64,000 nt of DNA from Anticarsia gemmatalis (GCF_050436995.1 NC_134762.1:8888167-8952166), one strand, 5' to 3'; positions 24,032 to 36,520 are shown, counted from the stretch's first letter. The notes: generated by a model not told the origin, from the letters alone. Program-made: numbers and translations.

Positions 24032-26202
24032 ATATTTTAATAATTAACTTATTTCGTGAATAAAATATCATCGTTTTGGTAAGTTATTTAATTAACTGAT
24101 ATGAAAAGTACAGTTATCTGCACAATTAATATAATATGTATAATTCAAAAACATTTCTTCTTAAATTTAAATTAAAAATATTAAATTAACTTGTAATCAT
24201 TTTTATCACAACTTTAATCTTAATAATGTTGGAGCAAATAGTTATTTACACAACTTAGTTCTAAAATATATATTTTAAAATGAATATGTTTATGTTCTTG
24301 ATTGTATATGTAAATTAATTTTCCGCTTCAAACTAATTTTAGATGCTAATATATTTTTCACGAAATTATATTCAAACCTTTCGAAGTAATTCACGCTCAG
24401 ATAATCATAGCACATTATCATTTTAATATAAAATGAGACTCGATTTAATTTTGTACGGCTAAAATTGGAATTTTTGAGAGCAGAATTATTTATAATATAC
24501 TGTGAAATAAGTAATACTCGTAAATTGGAAGCTTTTATGATCCCGCGATATTTTATAAGATATTTTTATTTAGAAATTGTACATAATGCTTTACTTTTTG
24601 GACATAAAGTTCTGTAGAAATATGAGAACCACTAATTTTATTGGTATACCAACTGTCTCTCAAAAACTGCTTTATTTTAATTAAACTATACATACATCCA
24701 CACCCACAAATAGAGACAATCCCGTAGAAAAAGTCTATAAAATTCTGTAGAAATAAAAGAACCTAATATTATTGGTATACTTTCTCTCAAAAACTTTATT
24801 CTACATAGCATCACTTACCTACATTGTATAATTATAAGAAAATCACGATTATATTCCATAGGGTTGAGGGAAATGAGTGCAAAAGCTTTAGGCAAGAAAC
24901 ATTATTTTTTTTTAAGAGCCTAAATATATTTTTGACTAAAATCAGCCCAGCGTATCAACCCTAATACTCACAAGTTTCATAAACATTCTGTTAACAATAA
25001 GCTATTATGTCGGCTCAGGGTTGATACCTCTTTTAAAAAGTCGCCGGCAACGCTAAGGCTTTGTATGAACCGTTTGTTTTGTCACTTGCACTTTAAACAT
25101 TGTTGAGCTTGCGATTAAAAAAATATAAATAGAACTAACTGAAACATAAATTTAAACCCTATGGGGTTGAATTTAGGGTTGAAAATAAGAAAATCGTTTG
25201 AAAGAATAACAGCAAGGTTGTACTTTCACTGCATGTTTGGCATTGAGTAAGGGGTGGTTTAAAAATATTTACGGCGTTTTTAACTGACCTGCACTCGCGT
25301 TCAATGTTTCATCCCCTATTTAAGCCGCTTTAGGGTTATATTTTTAGAAAAGTAGCCTATGTTTAACGCCACTTTTAAACCTTCTCCAAACTAAATATAT
25401 TTGAAATCGGTCCTTTTATTAGATATTTACTAATTCTACTACTAAAAGGAATTCGAAAATTTGTAGGGATAGATTAATAGCAGATTATTTCTTACTATTT
25501 ACCGCAAAAACTACTGACCGGGTTTTGATGCAATTTGGTACACAGATAGCTAATAACCTATCATAGATTAAGAGGTGGGAATTTTACGCCGCGAAATATT
25601 TTCTTGCAGCCGAAATCACGGCAGTATATGTATACCGGTAAATCGTGTACTTTTGAAAAAGCATATGCATATAGTATATATTAATATGTTAAGCTCGTTA
25701 GTAAATCTGTATGCACACGATATACACAGAAACAGACTTAAGCCTTAAGCCTGCAATGTGTTGACAAAAGCGAATCAATGGATAACATATTCAATATCGA
25801 ATGCAGCTTCCTTTGATATCGATGGATAAGCCGATTTAATTATGGAGCTTTGTGAAACTGATTTATTATAATTCAGTATCTTTAGTTGAAGGTATATCTC
25901 TACATTAGGGATTTAATGTTGTAAAGAGATGAATGAAGAAGTCACGTCATCATAATTAAGTATCACGGAATACCAATTTACTGACATACTTAGAATACAA
26001 CTAGACTAGTGACTAACAAAATATTAACCGAAAAATTAAATTAAATTTAAATCTCTACTGTCCGATGGCTGGGCATGGATCTACTCCCGTGACGAGAGAG
26101 AGGTTATATTAAACGTTGAGTCCACCACCCTGCTGGCCAAATGCGACATGTGCCACAATAACGTTAGAAAAACAAATATTTTTTAACACGGATAGCTGTA
26201 AC
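24032..26202. other. Intergenic, minor duplications only
   Basis: A short direct duplication (TTCTGTAGAAATA..TATTGGTATAC) lies at about 24608-24655 and 24746-24784. A pair of GTATCAACCCT/AGGGTTGATAC inverted ends lies at about 24952-25027. A fragment of the CCACCCTGCTGGCC repeat is at about 26050-26155. No gene was seen. Confidence 0.4.
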
Positions 26203-26374
26203 GCGATTCTCATCAACTATCGACAACCGATTCGAAAAATTTTACGGTCGAGAAATTTTGTATAAGAATCTGATCAGCGCCTCAAGTGGGCGCCGTAGAA
26301 AGTATATCCGCAGTATGTTTTAAATGTCTAGCTCTCGGTACTCGATAGTACCAACCGTAGGGAATCACGCTACT
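26203..26374. repeat. MITE of the CTACCACTATCGAC family
   Basis: Body motifs: GAGAAATTTTGTATAAGAAT, CTGATCAGCGCC, TTTTAAATGTC, TACTCGATAGTACCAAC. The termini GCGATTCTC and GGGAATCACGC are inverted. Confidence 0.7.
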
Positions 26375-27567
26375 GAAGTAGTTTTTATGAAAAAATGGCT
26401 TATTTTCTAAAACCTCAAGCCGTAAACTGAAGCACAATAGCCTTCCTCTTATTAGAAGTAAACTTTCAAACAATGAGATTCTTTGTTTTCCTTCACAAAT
26501 GAGAAAATAAACTAATGAACGCCTCCAGACGTCACTCCTGTCTAATTGTTTGTTATTTCAAAAGCGGTGGAGAGCAAAATACTTGAATTTCCTCAAAACA
26601 ATCATTGTTGAATGCCCGCTGTTTAGAGTTAAGCTTTTTGATTTTGAAAGCTTGATTGTTTGATTTATATGGAGCTCTAAATAATAATTCAATAACAATA
26701 AATAAGAGTAAAATATTTTAAAAAGACAACATACGAGTAAATAAACATTAACATTAAATATGATTTTAATTCTAGAGACATAACAGACATAATATTTAAC
26801 ATTAATGATTCTTACAAAAATGTAATAGTATAGTAATAAAGTATAGTAGGTACGTTCCCAAATAAAAATAAGGATTAAATAGTAAAACTCGATAAACCTT
26901 TTTCGAGACATTGGTATCGAACTCTTATCGATTAACTGTCAAATTCTCGATATCATGTGACGTTTGAACGATATGACCCTATTTAAAAATCCCTCTTGCA
27001 TGTACTGAAGCGACATTTTACTTGAAGGTTATAATATGAAGGTAAATAACAATCGCATGAACCTCGTGTCGTTTTGTTTAAACAATAATAAATAAATAGA
27101 AGAAACATAAACATTATAAAAGCTTGACAAAATTAATAAATTAAATTCACCCACCTTCACTAAAGAGTATGAAGTGTTTTACAAATAGCCCTGTGTGGAA
27201 TGAAGCCATTATTGTCGAAACAAACAGTATTTAATTAATTAATTTACTTTGAGTGGGAAATATGGTTTTATTGATGCGAATGAATGAATAATTCCGTAGC
27301 GGAAAGATATTACTAGGTGAGTTAAAATACTGAATGTTTTTGCATAAAAATAATATGAAAGGTTATTTGCAAAATTGAACTTGCAGAGTCAGGTACAAAT
27401 TGCATCGTATTTTATTGTATGAATACGTCCATTTAATTATTACTATGATTCGCTCGTAAATATACAGTGATTGTAAAAAAATACTTTTGAAGATAAAAAA
27501 CATTAGTATTGTTACTATTTTTATTGATTAAAATGCTGTTGCAAATGTTCTAGTATGTACATTATGT
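26375..27567. other. Intergenic, nothing recognised
   Basis: A 117-codon minus-strand ORF (26558-26911) is made of low-complexity hydrophobic, Tyr- and Leu-rich sequence typical of AT-rich noncoding DNA. It was not accepted as a gene. Confidence 0.4.
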
Positions 27568-27683
27568 TCTTCTTCTTCTTCTTCTTCTTAGCGTCTCGAT
27601 GGCAAGCAAATTACAGTTACGTTACATTACGTTACAAACACGTAACGAACATGTAATGTAACGTAACTATAATTTGTTTGCCA
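27568..27683. repeat. (CTT)n microsatellite next to a foldback hairpin
   Basis: A (TTC)n tract at 27568-27590 is followed by an inverted repeat, 27600-27683. Its arms (GGCAAGCAAATTA..GTTACGTTACATTA and mate) are about 30 bp around a loop of about 25 bp. Internal GTTAC/GTAAC repeats add to the folding potential. Confidence 0.7.
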
Positions 27684-27942
27684 TTAGATTAAGCGCCACG
27701 GTAACCAGCGCGAAACGTCACGCAAACCAGGGTTCAAAATCAGTCAATAGTAAGTGGGGAAGAGATATACCGATAACTGTTTAATACCATCAATTGCTGA
27801 CAGCTTAGAATGTTTGTATCCAGTTTAAATTTCGATACGTCTGTAACGCTTTATTAGATTTTTTTCAGTAACAATACACGTTCATTTTCGTAACAAGTTT
27901 ATTCAACAATAACTTTCAACACGATTACCCAAATACATAAAA

Positions 27943-28132
27943 TCTAATATATAAAATTCTCGCGTCACGGTTTTCGTTGCCATATTCCTCCGAAACGGCT
28001 TGACCGATTCTCATGAAATTTTGTGAGCATATTGAGTAGGTCTGCGAATCGGCCAACATCTATTTTTCATGTCCTACGTGACACTTTTTTTATTTAGGTA
28101 TATGGCATAACAACGTTTGCCGGGTCAGCTAG
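27943..28132 (+). mobile_element. Short Helitron-like element
   Basis: Starts TCTAATATATAAAATTCTCG and ends TTTGCCGGGTCAGCTAG, with a GGCA..TGCC hairpin before the CTAG terminus. It is flanked by A and T. It shares only the terminus with the other Helitrons of the window. Confidence 0.7.
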
Positions 28133-28144
28133 TAACAAATAAAT

Positions 28145-28250
28145 TTAACATTACTGTCACACTGCTGGGCAAGGGTCTCCTCTCGTAGTGAGGGAGGGGT
28201 AAGACCTCGAGTCAACCATGCTGGCCAATTGCGGGTTAGGGACTTGATAC
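28145..28250 (+). repeat. Lepidopteran dispersed repeat copy
   Basis: CACTGCTGGGCAAGGGTCTC through CTGGCCAATTGCGGG. Same family as 13560-13714 (opposite strand). It abuts the Helitron-like element. Confidence 0.6.
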
Positions 28251-31200
28251 ATAAAATATTACTTGAAAATAGTTTTTACTTTACAGAGTTCACAACTATC
28301 TACACCATTACCAAGCCTCTTTCCTACTTACAGTCTAATAGGAAATATTTCAAAACTTCATACATTAAGTACTGCAAGTTGTAGACTATTTTTAGCGTGA
28401 AGGTGACATCTTAAGTAACAACAAACTAACGTGGAGTGCAACGTAAAGATCTTCAGGGTGCTAAGTAGAACACGTGGAGAAGGCTGTGTTTAAAGAAATA
28501 GAGGAGAGCGGAACTATTTCTTGAAAAAATCCGGTTTATGTACGGTATGAACTTTCGATAACGAGTACAAAGTTTGACAATTAAAATGCATTTAAAAAAA
28601 TAGTTCCGATGAATGACACGAGGTGGCGCTGATTAGTTTTTCACAAAAAAATTGTCGATAGCTACTCGGTTGTCCATAGAGGTAGGAAATCGCCCCTCTG
28701 CGGCATTTCAGTATAAATTTCTCGATCGAACCGAAACTTGGGAAAGTCCAAAAAAATGTAAAACAAGAGTTTCTATGATAAAGTCCTTAATATTTGCTTA
28801 TTTGTGGAAAAAAATGGAACCCAGTCAGTCCACTCACATCTCACGAGGCCCGATTTTATGTTTTCCGTATAAAAATGTTTTATGAACTAAACTTGCTTCC
28901 CGCTCTTCGCTTCTAAGTTGGTGTTCCACTTCAAAATGTTTGACGTGAAATCACAGTGCGAGTTTTAAAAGGTGTTTTAGCGCCGAGGGAGCAGACAACT
29001 TGTTGTGAATAAGTCAATATTTCAACGACTTGCTTTTAAAGAAGTTTGTGACGCTTAATGTGGTGTAATTAGGGGGAAAAATATGAAAAATAAAATTTGA
29101 TTTTGGGAGAGGACTCGTCCAGTGAATACAATATAGTGTGAATTTCTACTATTATCCACAAATGTTGTATGAAAATCCGATCAGCGCCCTAACGGGTGCT
29201 GTGAGAATTAATTTCAGGAACATTTTAAATGTCAAGCTCTCGATACTTGCTAATGGCGACTGTATGTGGACTGTACTGATAATCGATGACATAGTCACAT
29301 ATACGAAGAAAACAATTCTTTTGCCATGAAATATTGTCATAGTGTCACTGTCATGTCATAATCTTACAATGCACAATCTCATCAACAACCATAGTATTGC
29401 TGAATGCCTAAAAAAAGAAAACAAAATGTTTTATACGCTGTATCAAAGTTACCAGTCTCCAAAAGGTATCTACGTTGAAAATACAGTATAGCGTTGAAGG
29501 AAAATAGTAACTAACTTGATACTTCTTTCCTCATTTACTTAAACTACCCACAAATTATAACAACTCATTAAAGAAAACTATAAGAAACTTCTCTCTACGC
29601 AGTAAGCTAACCAACTCATTTATATTGCTGTGAGTGAGTTTAAACTGGTCTCAAAGTTGTAAGTTCTGTCTCAGTTCTACGTGTTACTGAGTTGTAATTA
29701 ACTTGTGTATTCCACGTAGAAACTCCACTTTTGTACATGCCTTGAAGTAGACGAGTTGTGGAGATGTCTAGTTAAGCCATTTATTTTTGTTAAACATTAA
29801 AAGTAAATAAATTACAGACATAATTACTAATATATACTGAAATGCAACAAGAGTCTTCAGCTTAGTATACGTTGTGCTAGGCAAAGCACTGATTTTGTAG
29901 CTGGCACTAACAATAACTTATTATTATTTCACAACAATACAAAAAGATCAAATCAGTAGCGTGATTCTCTACGAACCTCTCCTCTTGGAACCAACAAATA
30001 GGTATCGAGGCAAAAATAGTTTCTACGATGTCCACTAGAGGCGCTGAACCGATTGTCACACAAAAGTTTTAGATAGATAGCTGGTTGTCAGTAGTCGATA
30101 GTGGTAGAAAATCACGGTACGGGATACTCGACAGTACCTTGTGTAGAGAATTGCGCTTCAGTGTAGGCACAACAATGATTTTCGGCTGCAGAGGTGTATG
30201 TATCACATCCATGTTTCGCCAGTCTTAGTAAAACCCCGGACCACTAATGGAGAATAATCAATCAATACTAAAATATATTTATGTAAATATGAACAGATAC
30301 TTTTGATGTCTGTTTTGATTTGATTTTAATCTAGCTTCTGCCCACGGCTCTATGGGCATGGAATTATGAATAAAAAAATGTGAAATTTCCTATCACATTA
30401 TCATAAACATCAAACAGCATTAAAGCCCTAAATTTTAATAGACAGACAAAAAGCCTAGTCAGTTTATTCATGCATTTATATCAGTAATTTTGATGTTTTT
30501 CGTGCTTCAAAGGGCACGTTACAAATTGGTTCCGAATATTGTCCATCGGATAACAGTCGTTAAATCATGAAGAAGACCCTTGAGCGGGTCTTTCGACGGC
30601 TTGAACAACTATGACACTAGGTGGACCACTCGACAATCTTACGTAGAAACCTTTTAAAGGATATACCGGCGTTACTGTATGATAAGATATGAGAATGAGG
30701 CAAGGGAAGTTTGTAAGGATCGTACCAAGTGGCATTCTTTGGTCTCTGCCTTTCCCCGTTTAAAAAAGCGTGATATTGTGTATGTACTGAAAACAACAAC
30801 AGTAAATTTATGCACATAAATCAATTCCCAACTAGCAAAACAACAAAATAATTAAATCATACAATAGTGTTATGTATCTGCCTACACAGACTAAGCCCCT
30901 CGTAGGACTCTATTCAAAGTTGTAACATAGAATCTGTCTATAGAACATTTAATCCTTTGCGACAAACATCCATTTGGTTTATTGAATTGGTCCCATGTCC
31001 CGACATGCGTTCTAAAATGTATAGTCGCTTACTTACTGGTCTCAATTTTAATATTATGCCGAATTTCCGAGTATGAAAACCAGAGTTTGATTCTAGGAAT
31101 CGTTACAGCTACAACGTGGGACTATAAATTAATTTTTCTCTGTGTTTTGGTGATCCTAGCGCAATGTTTGATTTATAAATGAGAGGATATCTATAAAGTA

Positions 31201-31620
31201 CAATTATTAGATTTATTAAAACTAGATGCCCCATTCGGCTACAATTAGGTACAAGTTTTCAACACTTGCGGCTAGATAAAGGCTGATTTAAAAAAAATGC
31301 TTACTCTATAAATTTTGTTCATGACCCGGGCTTTAATTTCGTCAAAAACGGTTAGTGGTTTAGCCGTGAGAACGTAACAGATAGACAGACTTTCTTATTT
31401 ATGGTGTACAGGGTGGATTCATGAGTTGTTATTAATTGTTGGTGTGTTTATTACATAAATATTGGAGGGAGTACAACAATTTTGTGGCTTTGTGTATATG
31501 TATAATTGTATAATTATGATTTTCGAAGCTTCTGTACATATTTTTTGCTAAATTAGCCTAATCCAGGTAAAACCAGAGCAAACCATTTGCTATAACAGAA
31601 GTTTACACTTAACACATTGA
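28251..31620. other. Intergenic, several MITE relics
   Basis: Pieces of the CTACCACTATCGAC MITE family lie at about 28604-28690, 29155-29262 and 29959-30172. A truncated 5S-like SINE lies at about 30492-30635 (CGTGCTTCAAAGGGCACG, then GGCTTGAACAAC). No coding gene was supported. Confidence 0.5.
29959..30172. repeat. MITE of the CTACCACTATCGAC family
   Basis: Contains AGAGGCGCTGAACCGATTGTC, GTAGTCGATAGTGGTAGA and terminal AGAGAATTGCGCT, with the opposite end GCGTGATTCTCTAC. The orientation is reversed relative to the copy at 26203. Confidence 0.65.
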
Positions 31621-31735
31621 CTCCAGGTTTCTGAGGTACATTCGGTAGTTTATCTATTCAAGAGCGTCAAAACTCATGCAAAAAAAACGCTATTGAATAG
31701 ATAAACTACCGTTTAATGCAGATAGAAACCGGGGG
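31621..31735. repeat. Stable hairpin, miRNA-precursor-like size
   Basis: Inner arms of 24 bp (31643-31666 and 31688-31711) share CGGTAGTTTATCTATTCAA with one mismatch around a 21-nt loop. Weaker outer pairing (GGTTTCT/AGAAACC) extends the stem. It may be a MITE remnant or a small-RNA precursor. Confidence 0.55.
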
Positions 31736-32039
31736 TAAGTCAGTTTCAAAAATATGAATACAAGTTAATTAAAGTACTTATAAAGTAATTAAAAAGAACC
31801 GAGGTCACTGTCCAACCCTCATATAAAAACTTTATTTTATTACTTGAAATTGAGCCGCGCCCCGAATTAGGGAAAGTTATATTTTTAGATTTATTGCGTT
31901 ACGTTTCACGAATATTAAGTGGGATGAACGGGCGACATGTTTTTTATTTACTTTTATATTTTTTAATATTTGTACGTAAAGATGGGTTCGTAACCAGTTG
32001 CTCTCGCCGGTCAAGAGTTGTCTAACAAACTAATAATAA

Positions 32040-32370
32040 TAATGTCACAGCCGATCCGGCGGTCAATTTCATTGAAACTGGCCAACCGTCCAGGACTTTG
32101 TTTATAGTGTCCAAGTTTGTGCACAATACACAGGTACACTCTCTATACTTTCACTGTCATAGTCCGGTGGGACGGACAGGACTACGGACTACTTTACATG
32201 CTCTCTGAGCCACGGAGGTCTACGACCTCAAGTTTTCAACTCTGGGCAATTTCTAAGAAATGTCTTAACAGAAAATCTCAAAAAAGACTTTTTGTCCCGA
32301 CCCAGGATTCGAAACCGAGACCCCTTGCGCAGCAATCGCATACACTACCAACCGCGCCACAGACTTCCAA
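32040..32370 (-). repeat. tRNA-derived SINE, third family
   Basis: Read on the minus strand: head TGGCGCGGTTGGTAGTG (A box) and GGTTTCGAATCCTGG (B box), then a body ending near an (ATT)n tract. A second copy is at 34028-34378. Confidence 0.7.
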
Positions 32371-32402
32371 TAAATGCGCCTGCCATATAAAAACTGTCTA
32401 AA

Positions 32403-32807
32403 GAGTTTTTAATGTCCTTAACGCCCACTTCTTGTACTTGAATGTACCAAAACAGTAGCACTTATACGACTTAGTACAAACATAAATAAAACTACCCGTA
32501 GCTCAATTCTCTACTACTATCGACTACCGACAACCGAACTGTCATCGAGAAATTTTGTATGAAAATCTGATCAGCGCCTCTGACGGGCGTCAGAGAAACT
32601 TTTTTGACAGTACATTCTAAATGTCAAAATGTCGATAGCTAGCCGGTTGTCGGTAGTCGATAGTGGTAGAGAATCGAGGTACGGACTACTTTATATAAAA
32701 AACTTTCTAGTCGAGTTTTTAATGTCCTTAACGCCCACTTCTTGTACTTGGATGAACCAAAACAGTAGCACTTATACGACTTAGTACAAACATAAATAAA
32801 ACCACCT
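32403..32807. repeat. 95-bp direct repeats flanking a MITE
   Basis: Copies at 32403-32497 and 32713-32807 share TTTTTAATGTCCTTAACGCC and CAAAACAGTAGCACTTATAC with few differences (offset 310 bp). Between them lies a MITE (32500-32683) with about 40-bp terminal inverted repeats. It looks like a recent local tandem duplication. Confidence 0.75.
32500..32683. repeat. Best-preserved MITE of the CTACCACTATCGAC family
   Basis: Terminal inverted repeats of about 40 bp: one end AATTCTCTACTACTATCGAC, other end GTCGATAGTGGTAGAGAATC. The body carries CTGATCAGCGCCTCTGACGG and ACATTCTAAATGTCAAAA. It has no coding content. Use this copy as the family reference in the window. Confidence 0.75.
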
Positions 32808-34027
32808 GCTCATACATACTTGCTATCTTTATCAGTAATAAATCAAATACCGGATAGCTTAACGAACATATAGATAAAACGTATTAAAGTCAATTGAATA
32901 ATAAAGATAAGATTAAGGTAGTGTAAGGGCTCCGGCGACATCTGGACATCATCAAGTGAAAATAGGTAAAAGTTCGAAATAAAAGAATTGTTCGGACTTT
33001 TACCATTGCGAATTGGTAAATCTTAGGTTATACCGGAAAATCTTAGGATTTACCACCGTTCGGGCTTTTACAGTAACATATATACTTCATAATAAATTAT
33101 GATGTTTAAAGAAAAGTTTTGTTTTTATTTTATTAAAGATAAGCAGACAGTACAGCATCTACCTAAATGGTACAAAAAAGCAGAAATTAGAATTATCATA
33201 CCTATAGTTAGTGCATTATACTTTTTGTTGCCTAAGGGCTCAATTATTGGTAAACAAATACAACCATATTTATATGGAAAACTGGCTAAATCAAAACAAA
33301 ATAGCTCTTTGTTAGTTCACAACAATTACAGTATAACAATCTGTAGCTCCTGATTACGCTTGATTTGAATGTTTTTTGACACTATTACGCATGTCTAAGT
33401 TTATCTAAAACTAGGAATTTTAATGGTTTTTAGAATTAACTTCAACAAAAGGCAAGCTTGACACCAACCACCAAGCCTTACACACAAATTCTCCAACAAA
33501 ACAAGTGTTTTGTATATTCTACAATATTTTTTTACAATTCATAGTTATAAGAACTTCCTCAGATACTTCTCCTTAGAAATATTTTTATAACTAACTTGTC
33601 TTTAAGATTCAAGCAAGATTCCTTTAAATAATATTTAATATACTAAATCCAAGTTTGAATCCAAGTTCCTCGTAATTACTATAGCAACCCACAAAAAGGA
33701 TTCATAATTGGCTCGACAAGCAACAATTTTCTACAACTTCCACTATTGTAATCTAAAAGTTGTACCAAGGAACTTCTAGAACAATCTACAGGGGACATGC
33801 ACCGCGGAATTGCGTTTAACAACAAAGCAACGTGAAATTGTCGCTAATTTTCATCTCCGGAGAACAAGCTTTGGATATTAGAATTTAAATAATGAGTTTG
33901 CAATGTAATTTGTTTTGTGGTATTTGTACGAAGGCGTTTCTTCACCTGCAGCGTTTAATCTAGCAGCCAGTTGCAAATTAAATCTGACTCGGCCAGGAGT
34001 AAGCTGTACCATGTACAATTAAGTACC
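32808..34027. other. Intergenic, small palindromic motif
   Basis: Around 33000-33060, GGTAAATCTTAGG and CTTAGGATTTACC face each other. An 84-codon ORF at 33099-33353 has no recognisable family. Nothing else was supported. Confidence 0.4.
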
Positions 34028-34378
34028 GATAATAATAATGTTTTATTGAAACTGGCCAACGATGCAGGACTGTGTTTAAAGTGTCCAAGTGTGTGCACAA
34101 TACACAGGTACACTCTCTATTCCTTTCCTCTCATAACCCGGTGGGTCAGATAACCGACACGACCAGTGAGAGGTCAGGCGCAGGATCGACGGCTTTACGT
34201 GCTCTTCGAGGCACGGAGGTTTTCGACTATTTTCTTCGTTTTTTTTCCTAACTCCGAGCAATTTCTAAGAAATTCTTAACAGAAAATCTCAGAAAAGACT
34301 TTTAGGCCCGATCTAGGACTCGAAACCGGGACCTCGCGCACGGTGGTCGCATACACTACCGACCGCGCCACAGAGGCA
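34028..34378 (-). repeat. tRNA-derived SINE, third family, second copy
   Basis: Minus-strand head GTGGCGCGGTCGGTAGTG and GGTTTCGAGTCC. It shares the body (GAAACTGGCCAAC, GTGTCCAAGT.TGTGCACAA) with 32040-32370, and a (TAA)n tract borders it. Confidence 0.7.
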
Positions 34379-34689
34379 GTCAATATGTAAAATATGTAGG
34401 TGTCTATAATGATAGATTATACAGGGCCGATGAGTAGATCGGCATCATTGGAGGCATTTTATGTGCCGAAAGCTCTGTCTTCAAGGGTCTTCAAAACTTA
34501 CAAACGTATTCTTTCTGTAAAATAGTACCATAGAACATGGTTGCAATCTGGTTTGAATTATTTTCGCGTAATAATGAAGCTCGTACTTATATATCATTAT
34601 ATCTTCCCCCACTTAATGCATACGCTAGTCAAATATATTGTATATCTAGTAACCGAAAATAGCAGGAAATAAAAGCCTGATTAACAATC

Positions 34690-35154
34690 TCGACACCTTC
34701 AGCATATACGGTCGTAACACCTTTTTTATCGATTTTTTTTTCTTCTATTGTAATTACGGGTATAAGTGTTTATAGATCCCTGAAATCAGAAAAGTAAAAT
34801 TACTTTTAATCAACGAGTCTTATAAAGGCATACGGTCGTATATTTTAAAAGTTACCGCGTATAGGGTGGTATTTTGAGGTTCGTACCTCTGATTTCAGGG
34901 ATCATTTTTTTTTAAAGACTACTCCCGCACTGACAATTTCTCTTGTGTCGCGGGGACTTTTACAAACATACAAACAACGGACACAAAGCGCAACCAGACC
35001 CGAAACAATTATTTGTGGATCGCACAAATAATTGTTCCGTGTGGGAATAGAAGCCACGACCTCCCGACGCATACCCGTAATTACGATACCGGTAGTGTAA
35101 AAAATGTATTTTCGATAAAAAAGGTGTTACGATATTATGTGCTGAAGGTGTCGA
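34690..35154. mobile_element. Foldback element with nested SINE
   Basis: Terminal inverted repeats of about 43-47 bp: left TCGACACCTTCAGCATAT.. (34690-34732), right ..TGCTGAAGGTGTCGA (35111-35154). An inner inverted pair (GATCCCTGAAATCAGA) lies at 34773 and 34888. A minus-strand tRNA-SINE (34904-35090) sits between the inner pair and the right end. Confidence 0.75.
34904..35090 (-). repeat. tRNA-derived SINE nested in a foldback element
   Basis: Minus-strand copy of the 1674 family. The A tail appears as a T-run at 34904-34913, and the body has ACACAAGAGAAATTGTC, CAAATAATTGT and the B-box side GGAGGTCGTGG. Confidence 0.75.
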
Positions 35155-35980
35155 TTCTAGTTATTATTGACTTAGTAACTATCAGTAGCAATTAAAATTC
35201 ACAGATAATTTTCAATTGGGTATTTCCAGTTCTTGTTTAGAACAACAATTAAGTAATAATTAAAAATGTGTTATCTGAAAAATGTATTTGTAAAATGATT
35301 ATAATATCAAGTGAATCAAATTATTGATTGATTACTTTTACTCTTATAAAATGGAGGAAATAAATATATGTGTTCGAGGGTTTTCCCTTAGCTTTTAAGA
35401 TTATTTATTGCCCGATTTTTAGGGTGATTTTACACTTATTTTTTTTCGAGTGCTTAAAATGCTAAGGAATAAAAATATGTTTCGAAATTATCAATTTGAA
35501 ACTTTTAGTGCAACTTTTGTTTATGAATAACGTCTTTTCCTCGTGTGTATAGTAAAGGTTCTTGATTTCTTAGATCATAATATATCTTTAAACGATAAAA
35601 TTATCCTAGGTCATAATACGAAACCCTTCGGTGAGACAGGTTATCAGACATTCAAGCTTCTGCCTACTGTTAACGACTGTCAAAGATCTTCGAAATGACA
35701 GCCAGTATCCTCAATTTAACATACCTTCCGAAATACGGAGGAACTCGTTATGTATAAGACGATCACCCATCCACAGAACAACCTCAGCAAGCGTAGCTTA
35801 ATTTCAGAGATCGATGCGTGCGGCTGTTGTTTACTCAGCCACGAGCTCCTCTAGCGGTAATAAAAGTATTTTTTTCTATGTGGACAATGACCGCGCGTCG
35901 TGAAGTTGTGTTTATTGGAGTGGGCACGCGCCCCTCTCTTGCGTGCTGTGTTTATTAATCGACAGTCAAATTCAATATTA
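35155..35980. other. Intergenic with dispersed repeat
   Basis: 35630-35830 matches the repeat in T2 intron 3 (41469-41822): TCTGCCTACTGTTAA, CTGTCAAAG, ATGACAGCC, GATCGAT.CGTGC and GCCACGAGCTCCT. No gene was seen. Confidence 0.5.
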
Positions 35981-36397
35981 TAGTCCAGTCATTTAAGCTT
36001 AAATTAGGTAAGAATCTCGGAATTCGAGATACCCAGTTGTAAATCTGTAAATACTTGTATATTGACATCCTAAAAGTTGTCTCAAAACCTACATATGGTA
36101 GGGTGTACGCAACTATAAAATTTCATGGTCAAAGGTCACAAAAACTGTTTTTTTGCGCTTTTTTTGTAAATATCTCATTTCCTTTGGAATTTTTGCTATT
36201 TGTATTCATTATCAATATTGTACAGTATAAAATTCTCTACAAATTTTGTTTGAAAACATCTTTTTTACGGTGAACCGTTGTCGAGTATCGATATGTAGGT
36301 TTTGAGACAACTTTTAGGGTGTCAATATACAAGTATTTACAGATTTACAGCTGGGTATCTCGAATTCCCAGGTGAACTTACTATAATGACTGGACTA
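35981..36397. mobile_element. Palindromic MITE upstream of T1
   Basis: Arms of about 110-125 bp start TAGTCCAGTCATT and share AATTCGAGATACCCAG, AAATACTTGTATATTGAC and AAGTTGTCTCAAAACCTACA. The loop is about 190 bp. ATTA flanks both ends, a possible target duplication. It ends about 135 bp upstream of the T1 TATA box, so it could affect T1 regulation. Confidence 0.8.
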
Positions 36398-36520
36398 ATT
36401 AAGTAACATATTTCAAACTCCCTTTTTACCTAAGAACACTCTAAGTCTGTCAAACTGTCTATACGCCGGTTTAAACGGTGGGTGTAAACGGTACTTTTAA
36501 CGATTGACCTAAGAAAGATT

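Noticed and set aside
26558..26911. 117-codon minus-strand ORF
   Set aside because: Low-complexity Tyr/Leu/Ile sequence, no motif and no promoter or splice support.
31995..32401. 94-codon ORF with Pro/Thr-rich end
   Set aside because: It lies in a tRNA-derived SINE and has no independent support.
33099..33353. 84-codon ORF starting MMFKEKF
   Set aside because: No family resemblance and no neighbouring exon; probably chance.
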